DNA from: SAR202 cluster bacterium
Lineage (GTDB): Bacteria > Chloroflexota > Dehalococcoidia > Lucifugimonadales > UBA6952
Direction of reading: 5' to 3'
DNA length: 58,656 bases
Assembly (NCBI GenBank): GCA_009392515.1
Contig: VFGE01000033.1
Coordinates: forward strand, 1 to 58,656
Positions 36,128 through 45,126 of the stretch are shown in pieces. Under the pieces are notes generated by a model that did no database searches, had not been told where the DNA came from, and saw only the letters and a program-made list of their open reading frames with translations. How positions within the stretch are numbered: the stretch's first letter is position 1; every line of letters starts with the position of its first letter. The translations under genes and the position numbers were made by a program.

Positions 36128-37138
36128 TTAAGGCAAGATATACTTCTTAGTTACTTTTTCTGACATTAAGTTGGCTAACTTTTCTTTGTAAATCGCATGT
36201 TTTTCTATGTGTTTTTGACAATTTAATAACAAGGTTTCTTGTCTATTTTTCATTTTGTTCCATCGTTCAGGATTGTTTTTTTCAATTTTATTCATCTTTT
36301 CTTGAAATTCTGGACTATCAAATTTTTCCATTTTTTCACAAAGTTCTTTTATTTTTAATTCTTTATTTTCTATATAATGCTTGAGCTTCATTATTCTTTC
36401 TTTTCTAGGGTAAGTTATATCTGTTTGATTATTTTCTTTTGCAGTGATTTCATAGTTAATATTTTCTTGTTGTAAGAATGTTTCGGCTTCTTCTTTCGTT
36501 AGAAACCCCTCTTTTAATTCTTGAAATATTTTTTCTTTGACTGTTTCACTATCATTGTTAGATATTATTTCGATATTTTTTTCAAGGTCTTGTTGCAATA
36601 TTTCTATCTTTTCAAAAACACCTTTGTTGGCCATGCTAGTCATTTCTTCGATTCGTTTATTTGAATATCCCATTCGAAGTTCATTTTTCTTTTCAGAATT
36701 GAAAGTAAGTGTTAATCGCATGTTTTCGACAGCTCTTTTAACAGGGTATAAATTTTCATCTGGATTACTATCTGAAGACGCAGACACTAAAGTTGTAGTT
36801 CCAATGGTTGAAAATATAAGTATTGCTGCAGCAATAGAACTCCATCGGGAAATTATTGATGGAATAGCTTTAACAAATTTACCTGAAATTTTATTCAGAG
36901 ATATTGATTGGTATTTTTCTTTATCATTAAATTTTTTAAGCAAAAGTGTTTTTGATTTTGTCTTTGTTTCTTCATTTATTGTGCGTTTGAATTTTTCATT
37001 AACACTAGTTGCCAGAAGCAAGTCTTGTGATAAATCGTTTTGTAATTCAGGATACTTTACCAGACAATCTTTGATACTATAGTTTTGATTTAATATTAGA
37101 TCGATACATTCATCCAGGATTTTGTTGTAATTTTGCAT
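36128..37138 (-). CDS. DUF5667 membrane protein, probable anti-sigma factor
   Basis: This 336-residue protein has a cytoplasmic N-terminal part (1-98), one membrane segment (about 100-121) and a long exported region. The exported part starts with the DUF5667 segment NPDENLYPVKRAVENMRLTL (125-144). It then becomes Glu/Lys-rich coiled coil to the end, with few hydrophobics. It follows the sigma factor gene with TGA-A-ATG spacing, so translation is coupled, the usual arrangement for an ECF sigma factor and its membrane anti-sigma. The function as anti-sigma is inferred from this pairing and topology; no zinc-binding motif is seen in the N-terminal part. Confidence 0.8.
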   Translation of the reverse strand: MQNYNKILDECIDLILNQNYSIKDCLVKYPELQNDLSQDLLLATSVNEKFKRTINEETKTKSKTLLLKKFNDKEKYQSISLNKISGKFVKAIPSIISRWSSIAAAILIFSTIGTTTLVSASSDSNPDENLYPVKRAVENMRLTLTFNSEKKNELRMGYSNKRIEEMTSMANKGVFEKIEILQQDLEKNIEIISNNDSETVKEKIFQELKEGFLTKEEAETFLQQENINYEITAKENNQTDITYPRKERIMKLKHYIENKELKIKELCEKMEKFDSPEFQEKMNKIEKNNPERWNKMKNRQETLLLNCQKHIEKHAIYKEKLANLMSEKVTKKYILP

Positions 37139-37139
37139 T

Positions 37140-37676
37140 TCAACGCCCCAAGTCTTCTGTTATATATAAGTTGTTTGTCTGTAAAATTTCACGAAGTGCT
37201 TTTAAACCACTTCGTTGTAATTCTCTAATTGCTCCGTCAGATTTTTCCATAATTTGCGCTACTTCTTTTGAACGTAATCCACTTACAAGTCGGAGTTGTA
37301 TGACTTGTTGCTGTAATGTGGAAAGTTTAGTTAAAGCTAATTTGATTTCTTCTTTATCTAGGTTTTCTAAAACTTTTTTTTCGGTATTATTAAAACTTTC
37401 CATATTAATAACATCTTCTATATTAATCGTTGGATATTTTTTCTTTCTGTAGTAATCAATAGTAATATTATGGGCAATTTTATAAATCCATACTTCAAGA
37501 GGTATCCCCTTATTTTTAAACCCATCTATATGTTCTAGAGCTTTGATGAATACATCGGACGCTAACTCTTCTGCCTCGCTAAAATTTGAGATTCTTACTG
37601 CTATATAATTAACTACTTTTTCGTAGTTGTTTTCAAACAGATTTGCTATATCATTTTCGGTAAAATTGTTTGCCAT
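37140..37676 (-). CDS. ECF-type RNA polymerase sigma factor
   Basis: This 178-residue sigma-70 of the extracytoplasmic-function group lacks sigma regions 1 and 3. Region 2 spans about residues 12-82, with EELASDVFIKALEHIDGF and IYKIAHNITIDYYRKKK (core-binding and -10 recognition). Region 4 spans about 118-170, with the helix-turn-helix LRSKEVAQIMEKSDGAIRELQ. It forms a two-gene unit with the DUF5667 membrane protein. Its upstream region holds two inverted repeats with the same GAAAT/ATTTC arms (37759-37774 and 37808-37822). Confidence 0.92.
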   Translation of the reverse strand: MANNFTENDIANLFENNYEKVVNYIAVRISNFSEAEELASDVFIKALEHIDGFKNKGIPLEVWIYKIAHNITIDYYRKKKYPTINIEDVINMESFNNTEKKVLENLDKEEIKLALTKLSTLQQQVIQLRLVSGLRSKEVAQIMEKSDGAIRELQRSGLKALREILQTNNLYITEDLGR

Positions 37677-37919
37677 AAGAACCTACAATGAACCAATTAT
37701 ATTTATCACACTTCTAGTTACATAGCTTTAAACGAACAAAAGATAAAAATGTCAGGTGTGAAATTTATATTTCAATTAATTTATCCTATCACCCTCTATT
37801 TAATATTGGAAATGTAATTTCCCCCAGAGGTTTTATAGTATATTCAAACAATATTTGATTTGATTAGAGTTTTTATTTAAAATATCTATTTGTTTATCTA
37901 AATTACGAAAGAGTACAAA
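37677..37919. promoter_or_regulatory. Divergent control region of sigma factor and phosphatase genes
   Basis: This 243-base AT-rich region is the longest gene-free stretch. It contains a perfect inverted repeat TGAAAT-TTAT-ATTTCA at 37759-37774 and a second one, GGAAAT-GTA-ATTTCC, at 37808-37822. The shared arms GAAAT/ATTTC suggest one DNA-binding protein or two RNA hairpins. I cannot assign a clear -35/-10 pair to either gene. Confidence 0.4.
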
Positions 37920-38363
37920 ATGTATAATCGACCATCACCACCTGAATTATATAAACCTGAATGGGTTATAGAAGGGGAACTTGCGCGTTCACAACGACCT
38001 GGTTACCCAAAAGATAAACCTTCTTTTTCACTTATGAATGAATGGATGGAAACAGTTTTATCATTAGGAATTAAAAGTATCATATGTATAATGGATCAAA
38101 ACCAAGTAAATAAATATAATGGCATAGATAATATTGAGGATGGTCTTTTTAGTTTTTATAAAAACAATGGTTTAACAGTACATCATATGAATGTTGAGGA
38201 CTACAAAAATCCACCTTTAAACCAATCAGAGGTTGATAAAGTTGTAAAGACATATTCTGAGCTTGAAAAGCCAGTATTAATTCATTGTAGTGCGGGAAGA
38301 GATAGAACAGGAAAGGCAGTAGCCTCAATTACCGGTAGTGATAATTTTGGTCTTTGGTCATAA
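37920..38363 (+). CDS. Short tyrosine-phosphatase-like protein
   Basis: This 147-residue protein contains the phosphatase signature HCSAGRDRTG (about residues 121-130) with nucleophile Cys and Arg, and a plausible general-acid Asp in the NVEDYKNPP loop near 97-105. It resembles dual-specificity phosphatases. Only about 17 residues follow the P-loop, where most family members have two or three more helices. The protein therefore looks short at its C-terminus. The stop codon is one base from the converging tenA stop. No continuation is seen in the other frames, so a natural short form and a truncation are both possible. Confidence 0.75.
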   Translation: MYNRPSPPELYKPEWVIEGELARSQRPGYPKDKPSFSLMNEWMETVLSLGIKSIICIMDQNQVNKYNGIDNIEDGLFSFYKNNGLTVHHMNVEDYKNPPLNQSEVDKVVKTYSELEKPVLIHCSAGRDRTGKAVASITGSDNFGLWS

Positions 38364-38364
38364 A

Positions 38365-39033
38365 TTACACAGACCAACTTGTTCGGTTTAAAGACATTGT
38401 CCAGAAGTCTAATTCAAACCTACAGCTGTCAATATAAGCTTTTTTCATTTTTTTAATTTGGAAATCACTAGAATTGGATGCTATGGTATTAACCAAGTCT
38501 CTAAGCCAGTGAGCTAAATCAACAAATTCTGGATTCGAATACATTTCGATCCATTCATTATATAAAGGATCGTTGTTTTTTATTTTGTTTCTTTTTAATT
38601 CCAAACCTATTTCTGCATAGGTTAACATACATGGTAATAGGGCAGCTATTATCTCTGGAAATTCTCCTTCATAAGCAACCTTTACTAAGAAATTAGTATA
38701 CGATTCCATTGCAGGAGCAGGTTGAGTGTTTTGTAAATCTGACAAAGTTATTTCGAATTTTTCACAATATCCTATGTGAAGGGTGATTTCATTATTTAGT
38801 GTTTCTTCTAGTAATTTACTAAAACTACTCATTGTTTTATAGTCTGGAGACTTTGCGGTTGCTAAAGCAAGAATTTTACTGTATTCGATTAAAAAGAGAT
38901 AATCTTGTTCAATAAAAAACTTGAAACTATCCTTATTTAAAGTTCCATCTCCTATACCTTGGGTAAAAGGATGGTTCATAATAGCAGTTTGAATATTTTT
39001 TGTTTCTTTATAAATTGACTCTACAAAGTTCAT
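38365..39033 (-). CDS. tenA: TenA family protein (aminopyrimidine aminohydrolase/thiaminase II)
   Basis: This 222-residue TenA-fold protein salvages the pyrimidine part of degraded thiamine. Recognisable are EQDYLFLIEYSKILALATAK near residues 41-60, LPCMLTYAEIG with the catalytic Cys near 130-140, and the C-terminal RFELDFWTMSL with the catalytic Glu near 204-214. I start at the ATG at 39033, which has an AAGG site and gives the usual N-terminus; the frame is open another 41 codons upstream into the glcD start region. I see no TPP riboswitch in front of it. It is divergent from glcD. Confidence 0.9.
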   Translation of the reverse strand: MNFVESIYKETKNIQTAIMNHPFTQGIGDGTLNKDSFKFFIEQDYLFLIEYSKILALATAKSPDYKTMSSFSKLLEETLNNEITLHIGYCEKFEITLSDLQNTQPAPAMESYTNFLVKVAYEGEFPEIIAALLPCMLTYAEIGLELKRNKIKNNDPLYNEWIEMYSNPEFVDLAHWLRDLVNTIASNSSDFQIKKMKKAYIDSCRFELDFWTMSLNRTSWSV

Positions 39034-39136
39034 AGTTACCTTAAATATTAGATGTGATAATTTATAAGTATTATATGGTAAAATTTTATGAAACGTAACA
39101 ATTTTATGTATTTGAAAATCAATTGAGCTGTATTCT

Positions 39137-40558
39137 ATGATTAACTCCGGACTCATTAAAGAATTAAAAAAAATAGTTGGTGATGATTATGTCATGCATC
39201 ATCCAGATGAATTATTGGTTTTTCAGTACGATGGATCTACTGATAAATCTTTACCGGATGTTGTGGTTTTTCCAAAATCTTCAGAAGACATAAGTTCGAT
39301 TGTCAAATTAGCTAATAAGTACGACCAATATATAATTCCTCGAGGTGCAGGTACAGGTTTGTCAGGGGGTGCTGTTCCAATGTATGGAGGAATAGAATTA
39401 GTTCTCACACGAATGAATTCAATATTATCTATTGATGTCGAAAATAGATTGGCGCTAGTTGAGCCAGGGGTGGTTAATTTAGACTTATCGAAATACGTTT
39501 ATTCAATGGGCTTGTTTTATGCACCAGACCCTTCTAGTCAGATTTCCTGTACCATTGGAGGTAATATAGCAGAAAATTCAGGGGGGCCTCATTGTTTAAA
39601 ATATGGGGTAACAACTAATCATGTTTTAGCATGTGAAATTGTTACAGAAAGTGGAGACATAATTTGGCTAGGCGATAGATTTCGTAATGTTCCTGGGTAT
39701 GATTTGCTTGGGGGATTTGTTGGTTCAGAAGGGATGATGGGTATTGCCACAAAAATTATTGTTAATTTATTACCTATTCCTCAATCTGTAAAAACACATT
39801 TAGCATCTTTTGCAACTATAGAACAAGCTAGTTTTGCAGTCAGTAGTGTTATATCTTCAGGTTTAATTCCAAGTGCTATAGAAATGATGGATAAATTAAC
39901 AATAGAAGCTGTTGAAAATGTTGTTAAATGTGGTTATCCAGATACAGCTGGAGCTGTTTTGTTGATTGAATTAGATGGAGGAAATGAAGAGGTAAATGAG
40001 CAATCTAAACAAATTATGGACATATGTAATAGCTTGGAATGTCAAGACATTAGCGTGGCAGCTAGTCTGGAAGAACGAAATGCATTATGGCGAGGTCGCA
40101 AAGGTGCGTTAGGAGCTTTAGGTTCTTTAGCACCAAATTACTTTTTAGTTGATGGAGTGGTTCCCAGAACCAAGTTGCCGGAAACATTACAAACAATTTC
40201 TAAAATAAGTGAAAAAATTGATTTACCTATTGCAAATGTTTTTCATGCAGGAGATGGTAATTTGCACCCTTGCATTTTGTTTGATGAACAAGAGACTGGT
40301 ATGGCTGAAAAAGTTTTAGGAGCTGGAGGAGAAATCTTACAGGCATGTGTGGATGTTGGTGGGACATTAACAGGAGAACATGGTGTGGGATTTGAAAAAA
40401 AAGAGTTTATGTATAAAATTTTCTCTAATTCAGATTTAGATCAAATGTTACGGTTAAAAAGTTCTTTTGCACCTAATGGTCGCCTTAACCCTGGTAAAGT
40501 GTTCCCAGGAGGCCCTAAATGTTTTGATATGGGTAACTACAACAGTTTTAAATCTTAA
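39137..40558 (+). CDS. glcD: Glycolate oxidase subunit GlcD (FAD-linked)
   Basis: This 473-residue catalytic subunit oxidises glycolate (or D-lactate) to glyoxylate. The FAD-binding PCMH domain covers about 35-215, with IPRGAGTGLSGGAVP near 71-85 and GFVGSEGMMGIATKI near 194-208. The C-terminal domain has FHAGDGNLHPCILF near 371-384 and GTLTGEHGVGFEKK near 409-422. It is the first gene of glcD-glcE-glcF (gaps 10 and 2 bases). Together with the glyoxylate aminotransferase facing the operon, this makes glycolate the likely substrate rather than lactate. Confidence 0.93.
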   Translation: MINSGLIKELKKIVGDDYVMHHPDELLVFQYDGSTDKSLPDVVVFPKSSEDISSIVKLANKYDQYIIPRGAGTGLSGGAVPMYGGIELVLTRMNSILSIDVENRLALVEPGVVNLDLSKYVYSMGLFYAPDPSSQISCTIGGNIAENSGGPHCLKYGVTTNHVLACEIVTESGDIIWLGDRFRNVPGYDLLGGFVGSEGMMGIATKIIVNLLPIPQSVKTHLASFATIEQASFAVSSVISSGLIPSAIEMMDKLTIEAVENVVKCGYPDTAGAVLLIELDGGNEEVNEQSKQIMDICNSLECQDISVAASLEERNALWRGRKGALGALGSLAPNYFLVDGVVPRTKLPETLQTISKISEKIDLPIANVFHAGDGNLHPCILFDEQETGMAEKVLGAGGEILQACVDVGGTLTGEHGVGFEKKEFMYKIFSNSDLDQMLRLKSSFAPNGRLNPGKVFPGGPKCFDMGNYNSFKS

Positions 40559-40568
40559 GGTAGTTTTG

Positions 40569-41807
40569 ATGGTATCAATTGATTATGATTTAGAAAAATA
40601 TAAGGTGGATGGTTTTATACCGTCAAAAAAAATATCACCAAAATCTCCTGAATCACTTGCAGATCTCTTAAGAATCGCATCAGAAAACAGGTGGAATGTT
40701 ATTCCCTTTGGCTTTGGTAACATGATGAATATTGGCTCGATTCCAAATGGTTATGATATAGCTTTAGATTTAAACGAGATGCCAAAATATATTGAACATA
40801 ATTCAGAAGATCTAACTGTTACTTGTAGTAGTAATATCAGCTTTAGAGAATTAAGTTTAAAATTAAAGGAAAAAAAACAATGTTTACCATTAGATTCACC
40901 TCGAATTGATGAACAAAGTATTGGTGGATTATTAGCTTGTAATTTACCCGGATCTTTAAATGCTTGTTTCGGTTACATTCGAGACTACGTCATAGGAATG
41001 AAGACAGCCACGCCATTTGGGCAAATCACAAAGAGTGGAGGGACAGTTGTAAAAAATGTTACTGGGTTTGATCTTACTAGATTGCACGTTGGGGCACTTG
41101 GTACTCTTGGGATTATAACAGAGGCATCATTTAAGATTATTCCTCTACCAGAGTGTCAGATGTATTTTAAAATAGATAATGAAAATACCGATGTGTTGAT
41201 TGATTTGATTTCGTCATTAAATACTATTTTACAGTCTTATGGGGTTTCTGAGTTATTAATAGACAATTGTGGAGCTACTCGCATTTATATGACTTGTGTG
41301 GGAACAGATAAGATTGTTAATGAAAAACTATTAGAGATTAAAACTGTTTTATTTGATCACGATCAGGATCTTTCTCTTAATGAAATTGAAGAGGAAGAGT
41401 GGTTAAATATTCAAGATTTTGGGTGGATAGATAGAGGTGATTTTGTTTTGGGTAGAATAAATTGTTTGCCAACAGATACCATAAAGATATTGCAGCAACT
41501 AAAACACGATGTTCCCAAGAGTAAAAACCAAACAATTGACACTCTTACGAATCCTAAACGAGGAGTGATCAAATATAAAATAAGTACAGATAATATTGAA
41601 GATATAATTCAAATGATTCAGAATATCAGAGAGAAAGTTCGAAAATATAATGGCTATACTGTAATAGAAAATTCTACAACTTTTGATAAAGGTAAATTAA
41701 ATATATGGGGAGATATTCCTGAATCATTTCCTTTGATGAAAAAATTGAAGTCTGAATTTGATCCAGTTCATATTTTAAATTCAGGTCGATTTATTGGTGG
41801 TATATAA
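40569..41807 (+). CDS. glcE: Glycolate oxidase subunit GlcE
   Basis: This 412-residue second FAD-binding subunit of the glycolate oxidase complex has a PCMH-type domain over about 15-190. It carries RWNVIPFGFGNMMNIGSIP near 38-56, IGGLLACNLPGSLNACFGYIRD split over 118-140, and GGTVVKNVTGFDLTRLHVGALGTLG, split over about 158-182. The start at 40569 has AAGG upstream; the frame opens further upstream inside glcD but that part is a shadow. It has the usual GlcE-like C-terminal end with NIWGDIPESFPLMKKLKSEF. Confidence 0.9.
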   Translation: MVSIDYDLEKYKVDGFIPSKKISPKSPESLADLLRIASENRWNVIPFGFGNMMNIGSIPNGYDIALDLNEMPKYIEHNSEDLTVTCSSNISFRELSLKLKEKKQCLPLDSPRIDEQSIGGLLACNLPGSLNACFGYIRDYVIGMKTATPFGQITKSGGTVVKNVTGFDLTRLHVGALGTLGIITEASFKIIPLPECQMYFKIDNENTDVLIDLISSLNTILQSYGVSELLIDNCGATRIYMTCVGTDKIVNEKLLEIKTVLFDHDQDLSLNEIEEEEWLNIQDFGWIDRGDFVLGRINCLPTDTIKILQQLKHDVPKSKNQTIDTLTNPKRGVIKYKISTDNIEDIIQMIQNIREKVRKYNGYTVIENSTTFDKGKLNIWGDIPESFPLMKKLKSEFDPVHILNSGRFIGGI

Positions 41808-41809
41808 AT

Positions 41810-43102
41810 ATGGGGATGGAAATTAAACGAAAAAACACAATATTCACTGGTACGCAAATGGATATCCAAGATTTATATAAATGCGTTCATTGTGGATTAT
41901 GTTTAAGTTCTTGTCCGACTTATACGGTTCTGGGTAAAGAAACTGACTCTCCTAGAGGTAGAATTGCTTACATGAAGGCAATATATGAAGAAAAGACTGA
42001 CCTTACTCCACGTATTGTTTCTCATTTAGACTCTTGTTTGCAATGTAGAGCCTGTGAGTCAGTTTGCCCATCAGGAGTACCATTCGGACGACTTATGGAG
42101 CACACAAAATCATATATAGTTAATCAAAAAAAATATTCATTTTTCCGTTCTGTTATCAATAAATTTCTTTATAAAATTGTTTTTCCAAAACCATTTATAC
42201 TTTCGTTAACTTCTATTGCAATAAAAGTTTATAAATCTCTTCAAATACACAAAATTAGAATAATAAAACCTACTTTTATGACCCCTTTGGATAAAATGAT
42301 TACAGATACACCTAAAGAAGTATTTCGGGCTGAAGGATCTGTTTTTTATTCAAGTACAACTGATAATAAGAAAAGTGTTGCATTATTGTCTGGATGTGTC
42401 ATGCCTATTGTCCAATCTGACACCATGAGAGCTACTGTGCGTGTTTTGAATAAAAACGGATGTGACGTATTTGTGCCCGAACTACAGAAATGTTGTGGTG
42501 CTTTGAATATTCATGGAGGCGATCTAGAAGGAGCAAAATCATTAGCCAAGGCTAATATAGATGCATTCATAGAGTTAGATATTGAAGCAATAATTGTAGT
42601 ATCTGGTGGTTGTGGTGCGATAATGAAAGAATATTATGATCTATTCCAAAATGATCCAGATTACTTAGAGAAGGCTATTAAGTTTTCAAGCAAAGTGAAA
42701 GACATAGCAGAATACCTTATAGAAATACCTATAATAAAGCCTGAAAAAAAATTAAATTATAATGTTACCTATCAAGATTCATGTCATCTATCTAATGTTC
42801 AAAAGATAACTACGCCACCCAGAAAACTTTTAGAAGAAATAGAAGGTATAACCATTATTGAGATGGAAGATAATAAATGTTGTGGAGCAGCTGGAGTTTA
42901 TTCACTATTTCATAAAGAAATGTCATCAGTTCTCGCAGGATCGAAAATGGATTCTATAGAATCTACAAGAGCAGATGTTGTTATAAGCGGTAATCCTGGA
43001 TGCATGATACAAATTAATGGTGAGGCTAGTAAGAGAAAATCTTCGATTAAAGTTATGCATTTAGTTGATATTTTAGATGAAGCGTATACTTATCCTAGTT
43101 GA
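41810..43102 (+). CDS. glcF: Glycolate oxidase iron-sulfur subunit GlcF
   Basis: This 430-residue electron-transfer subunit has two 4Fe-4S sites, CVHCGLCLSSCP near 23-34 and CLQCRACESVCPSG near 74-87. Two CCG domains follow, with LSGCVMP/KCCGALN near 200-240 and DSCHLSN/KCCGAAG near 323-363. It links the flavoprotein subunits to the quinone pool. It starts 2 bases after glcE ends. Its last 13 bases overlap the 3' end of the converging aminotransferase gene. Confidence 0.92.
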   Translation: MGMEIKRKNTIFTGTQMDIQDLYKCVHCGLCLSSCPTYTVLGKETDSPRGRIAYMKAIYEEKTDLTPRIVSHLDSCLQCRACESVCPSGVPFGRLMEHTKSYIVNQKKYSFFRSVINKFLYKIVFPKPFILSLTSIAIKVYKSLQIHKIRIIKPTFMTPLDKMITDTPKEVFRAEGSVFYSSTTDNKKSVALLSGCVMPIVQSDTMRATVRVLNKNGCDVFVPELQKCCGALNIHGGDLEGAKSLAKANIDAFIELDIEAIIVVSGGCGAIMKEYYDLFQNDPDYLEKAIKFSSKVKDIAEYLIEIPIIKPEKKLNYNVTYQDSCHLSNVQKITTPPRKLLEEIEGITIIEMEDNKCCGAAGVYSLFHKEMSSVLAGSKMDSIESTRADVVISGNPGCMIQINGEASKRKSSIKVMHLVDILDEAYTYPS

Positions 43103-44265
43103 TTAATTGCTTCTTTTGCTGAAACATTCATACCTTGAGCTTTAAGCTCTATTTCTAAAGCTTCTAAGAATCTGAATACATTTTCTCTTTTTGAATTTTC
43201 GCCCATAAGGCCTATTCTCCAAACTTGTCCAGATAATGTGCCAAGACCAGCAGATATTTCGATATTGTGATTTGTTAATAACGAAGATCTTAATTGTTGA
43301 TCATTAATTTTTTCTGGTATCTTAACTGTTGTAAGGCTTGAAACATTATTGCCTTCTGGTACAAGCATTTCTAAACCCATAATTTCTAAACCTTTGCGAA
43401 GAGTATTACAGTTATCCGTATGTTTTTGTATTCTTTCTTCTATTCCTTCTTCGACTAAAAGCCGTAAACCTTCACGTAAACCATAAATCATAGTGATAGG
43501 GGCGGTATGATGATATGTTCTTTGCGTTGCGCCCCAATAGGTTTTTTGAAGTAGTAATAAATCATAGTACCAAGTATTTGGGGGGACAGATCTTCGTTCA
43601 ATTTTTTCTATACTTGCTTGGTTGGCAGTGACTGGGGCCAGTCCTGGAGGGCAACCCAGACATTTTTGAGTGACACTGTAGGATAAATCGATATTCCAAT
43701 TGTCTATTTGTAAGTCAACTCCTCCTAGAGAAGTAACTGTATCTGCAACAATCAAACTGTCATATTTATGAGCTAAATCAGCAATATCTTTTATTGGATT
43801 AAGCACTCCAGTTGAGGTTTCTGCATGAACAGCGAGGACGACATTAATACTTGGATTATTTTTCAAAGCCTCTTCTATAACTTCTAATTCAACAGGTTTA
43901 CCCCATTCGAAAGCTAATGGGATAATATTTGCTCTACTTCGTTTTGCAACTTCTATCATTCTATGTCCAAAATAACCGTTTTCTATTCCGAGAACAGTAT
44001 CTCCTGGTTCTACCACGTTAAGAATACATGATTCCATGCCGGCTGTTCCAGTTCCTGATAATGGTAATGTCATAGGATTTGATGTTTGGAATGCAAATTT
44101 CAACATTTCATGCACATCATCCATTATTCCTAGAAAAGTGGGGTCTAAATGACCTACCACTGGCTGTGTCATAGCTTCTAAGACTTCAGGATTAGGATTA
44201 CTGGGGCCAGCTCCTAAAAGGAGTTTTGGGGTTATGTTTAATTTTGAAAACTTATTGTTGCTCAC
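43090..44265 (-). CDS. Alanine/serine-glyoxylate aminotransferase (class V)
   Basis: This 391-residue PLP enzyme probably converts glyoxylate to glycine with alanine or serine as donor. Marks are LLLGAGPSNPNPEVLEAM near residues 15-32, LSGTGTAGMESCILN near 65-79, VADTVTSLGG near 172-181 and the PLP-binding Lys in SVTQKCLGCPPGLAPV near 195-210. It starts with GTG that overlaps the stop of the upstream SDR gene by one base (TAGTG), with a GGAGT site just before. It faces the glc operon and overlaps glcF by 13 bases. The donor amino acid is not settled. Confidence 0.92.
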   Translation of the reverse strand: MSNNKFSKLNITPKLLLGAGPSNPNPEVLEAMTQPVVGHLDPTFLGIMDDVHEMLKFAFQTSNPMTLPLSGTGTAGMESCILNVVEPGDTVLGIENGYFGHRMIEVAKRSRANIIPLAFEWGKPVELEVIEEALKNNPSINVVLAVHAETSTGVLNPIKDIADLAHKYDSLIVADTVTSLGGVDLQIDNWNIDLSYSVTQKCLGCPPGLAPVTANQASIEKIERRSVPPNTWYYDLLLLQKTYWGATQRTYHHTAPITMIYGLREGLRLLVEEGIEERIQKHTDNCNTLRKGLEIMGLEMLVPEGNNVSSLTTVKIPEKINDQQLRSSLLTNHNIEISAGLGTLSGQVWRIGLMGENSKRENVFRFLEALEIELKAQGMNVSAKEAINQLG

Positions 44266-45044
44266 TAAAGTACTCCTGATGTTCCACCATCTATGTTCAT
44301 TGATGTTCCTGTTATATAACTTGCTTTACCGGAAGCTAAGAAGGAAATGATGTTTCCTGCTTCTTCTGCTTCACCGAATCGCTTTAAGGGTATATTCCCA
44401 CTTCTTTCCTCATAATACTGTTCAATATCTACACCTTTTTCATTATGAAACCGATTTTGATGTTGTCCACTTTTAATTAATCCGATAAGTACAGTGTTCA
44501 CTAATATATTATATTGAGCTAAATCTTTTGACATAGCTTTTGTTAATGCAATTCCAGCGGCTCTACTTACAGAAGTAGGGACAGAATTAGCTCCAGGCTG
44601 TTTTGCCCCTAGATTTGTAACATTGATGATTCTTCCACCACCGACTTTTTTCATTTGTTCTATTGCTAGTCGTGAAAATCGTATTGCTGCAAAAAATTTG
44701 AGGTCAAGGTCGTGTTGCCAGACATCATCATCTACAGTTTCAAAATTGTTAGCATTAGATGTTCCTGCATTATTTACAAGGATATCAATTCTACCAAATT
44801 TGGTTATGCATGATTCTACGACATTTTTTATGTCATCTGGATTTGTCACGTCAGCTGAAATTCCAATAATTTCACCTTTAGCAGTGGCTTTAATTTCATT
44901 TACTGCACTGTCTAGAAGTTCTTGCCTTCTTGCACAGATAACAACATTAGCACCTTCTTCACACATTATTTTGGCAGATGCTTTCCCAATTCCTTCACTA
45001 CCACCTGTAATAATTGCAACTTTACCATTTAATTCCAAATCCAT
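44265..45044 (-). CDS. Short-chain dehydrogenase/reductase with altered triad
   Basis: This 259-residue Rossmann-fold SDR has the cofactor motif TGGSEGIGKA near residues 13-22, the structural LVNNAGTSN near 87-95 and an intact C-terminal YITGTSMNIDGG. At the active site the usual Tyr-X3-Lys is replaced: the segment reads PTSVSRAAG, with Thr for Tyr and Arg for Lys. The preceding Ser is also not evident (NVTNLGAKQP). It is therefore either an SDR subgroup with another mechanism or not a dehydrogenase. It is cotranscribed with the glyoxylate aminotransferase (1-base overlap). Confidence 0.87.
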   Translation of the reverse strand: MDLELNGKVAIITGGSEGIGKASAKIMCEEGANVVICARRQELLDSAVNEIKATAKGEIIGISADVTNPDDIKNVVESCITKFGRIDILVNNAGTSNANNFETVDDDVWQHDLDLKFFAAIRFSRLAIEQMKKVGGGRIINVTNLGAKQPGANSVPTSVSRAAGIALTKAMSKDLAQYNILVNTVLIGLIKSGQHQNRFHNEKGVDIEQYYEERSGNIPLKRFGEAEEAGNIISFLASGKASYITGTSMNIDGGTSGVL

Positions 45045-45126
45045 AATATACCTCTTTGTTTTCTAAATATAGAATTAAGAAAAATCATATAGTAACGTAA
45101 ATATGAAAAGAGTACAAATTTGATAT

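Noticed and set aside
36537-37082. Open frame of 181 codons on the plus strand
   Set aside because: It is antisense to the DUF5667 protein, has no ribosome-binding site and shows no family motif. The minus-strand gene is supported by its pairing with the sigma factor.
39034-39136. Possible TPP riboswitch before tenA
   Set aside because: No CTGAGA-type thi-box core is present on the minus strand in this interval.
39034-39156. Longer N-terminus for TenA
   Set aside because: The extra 41 residues overlap the divergent glcD start and have no counterpart in TenA proteins. The ATG at 39033 has an AAGG site.
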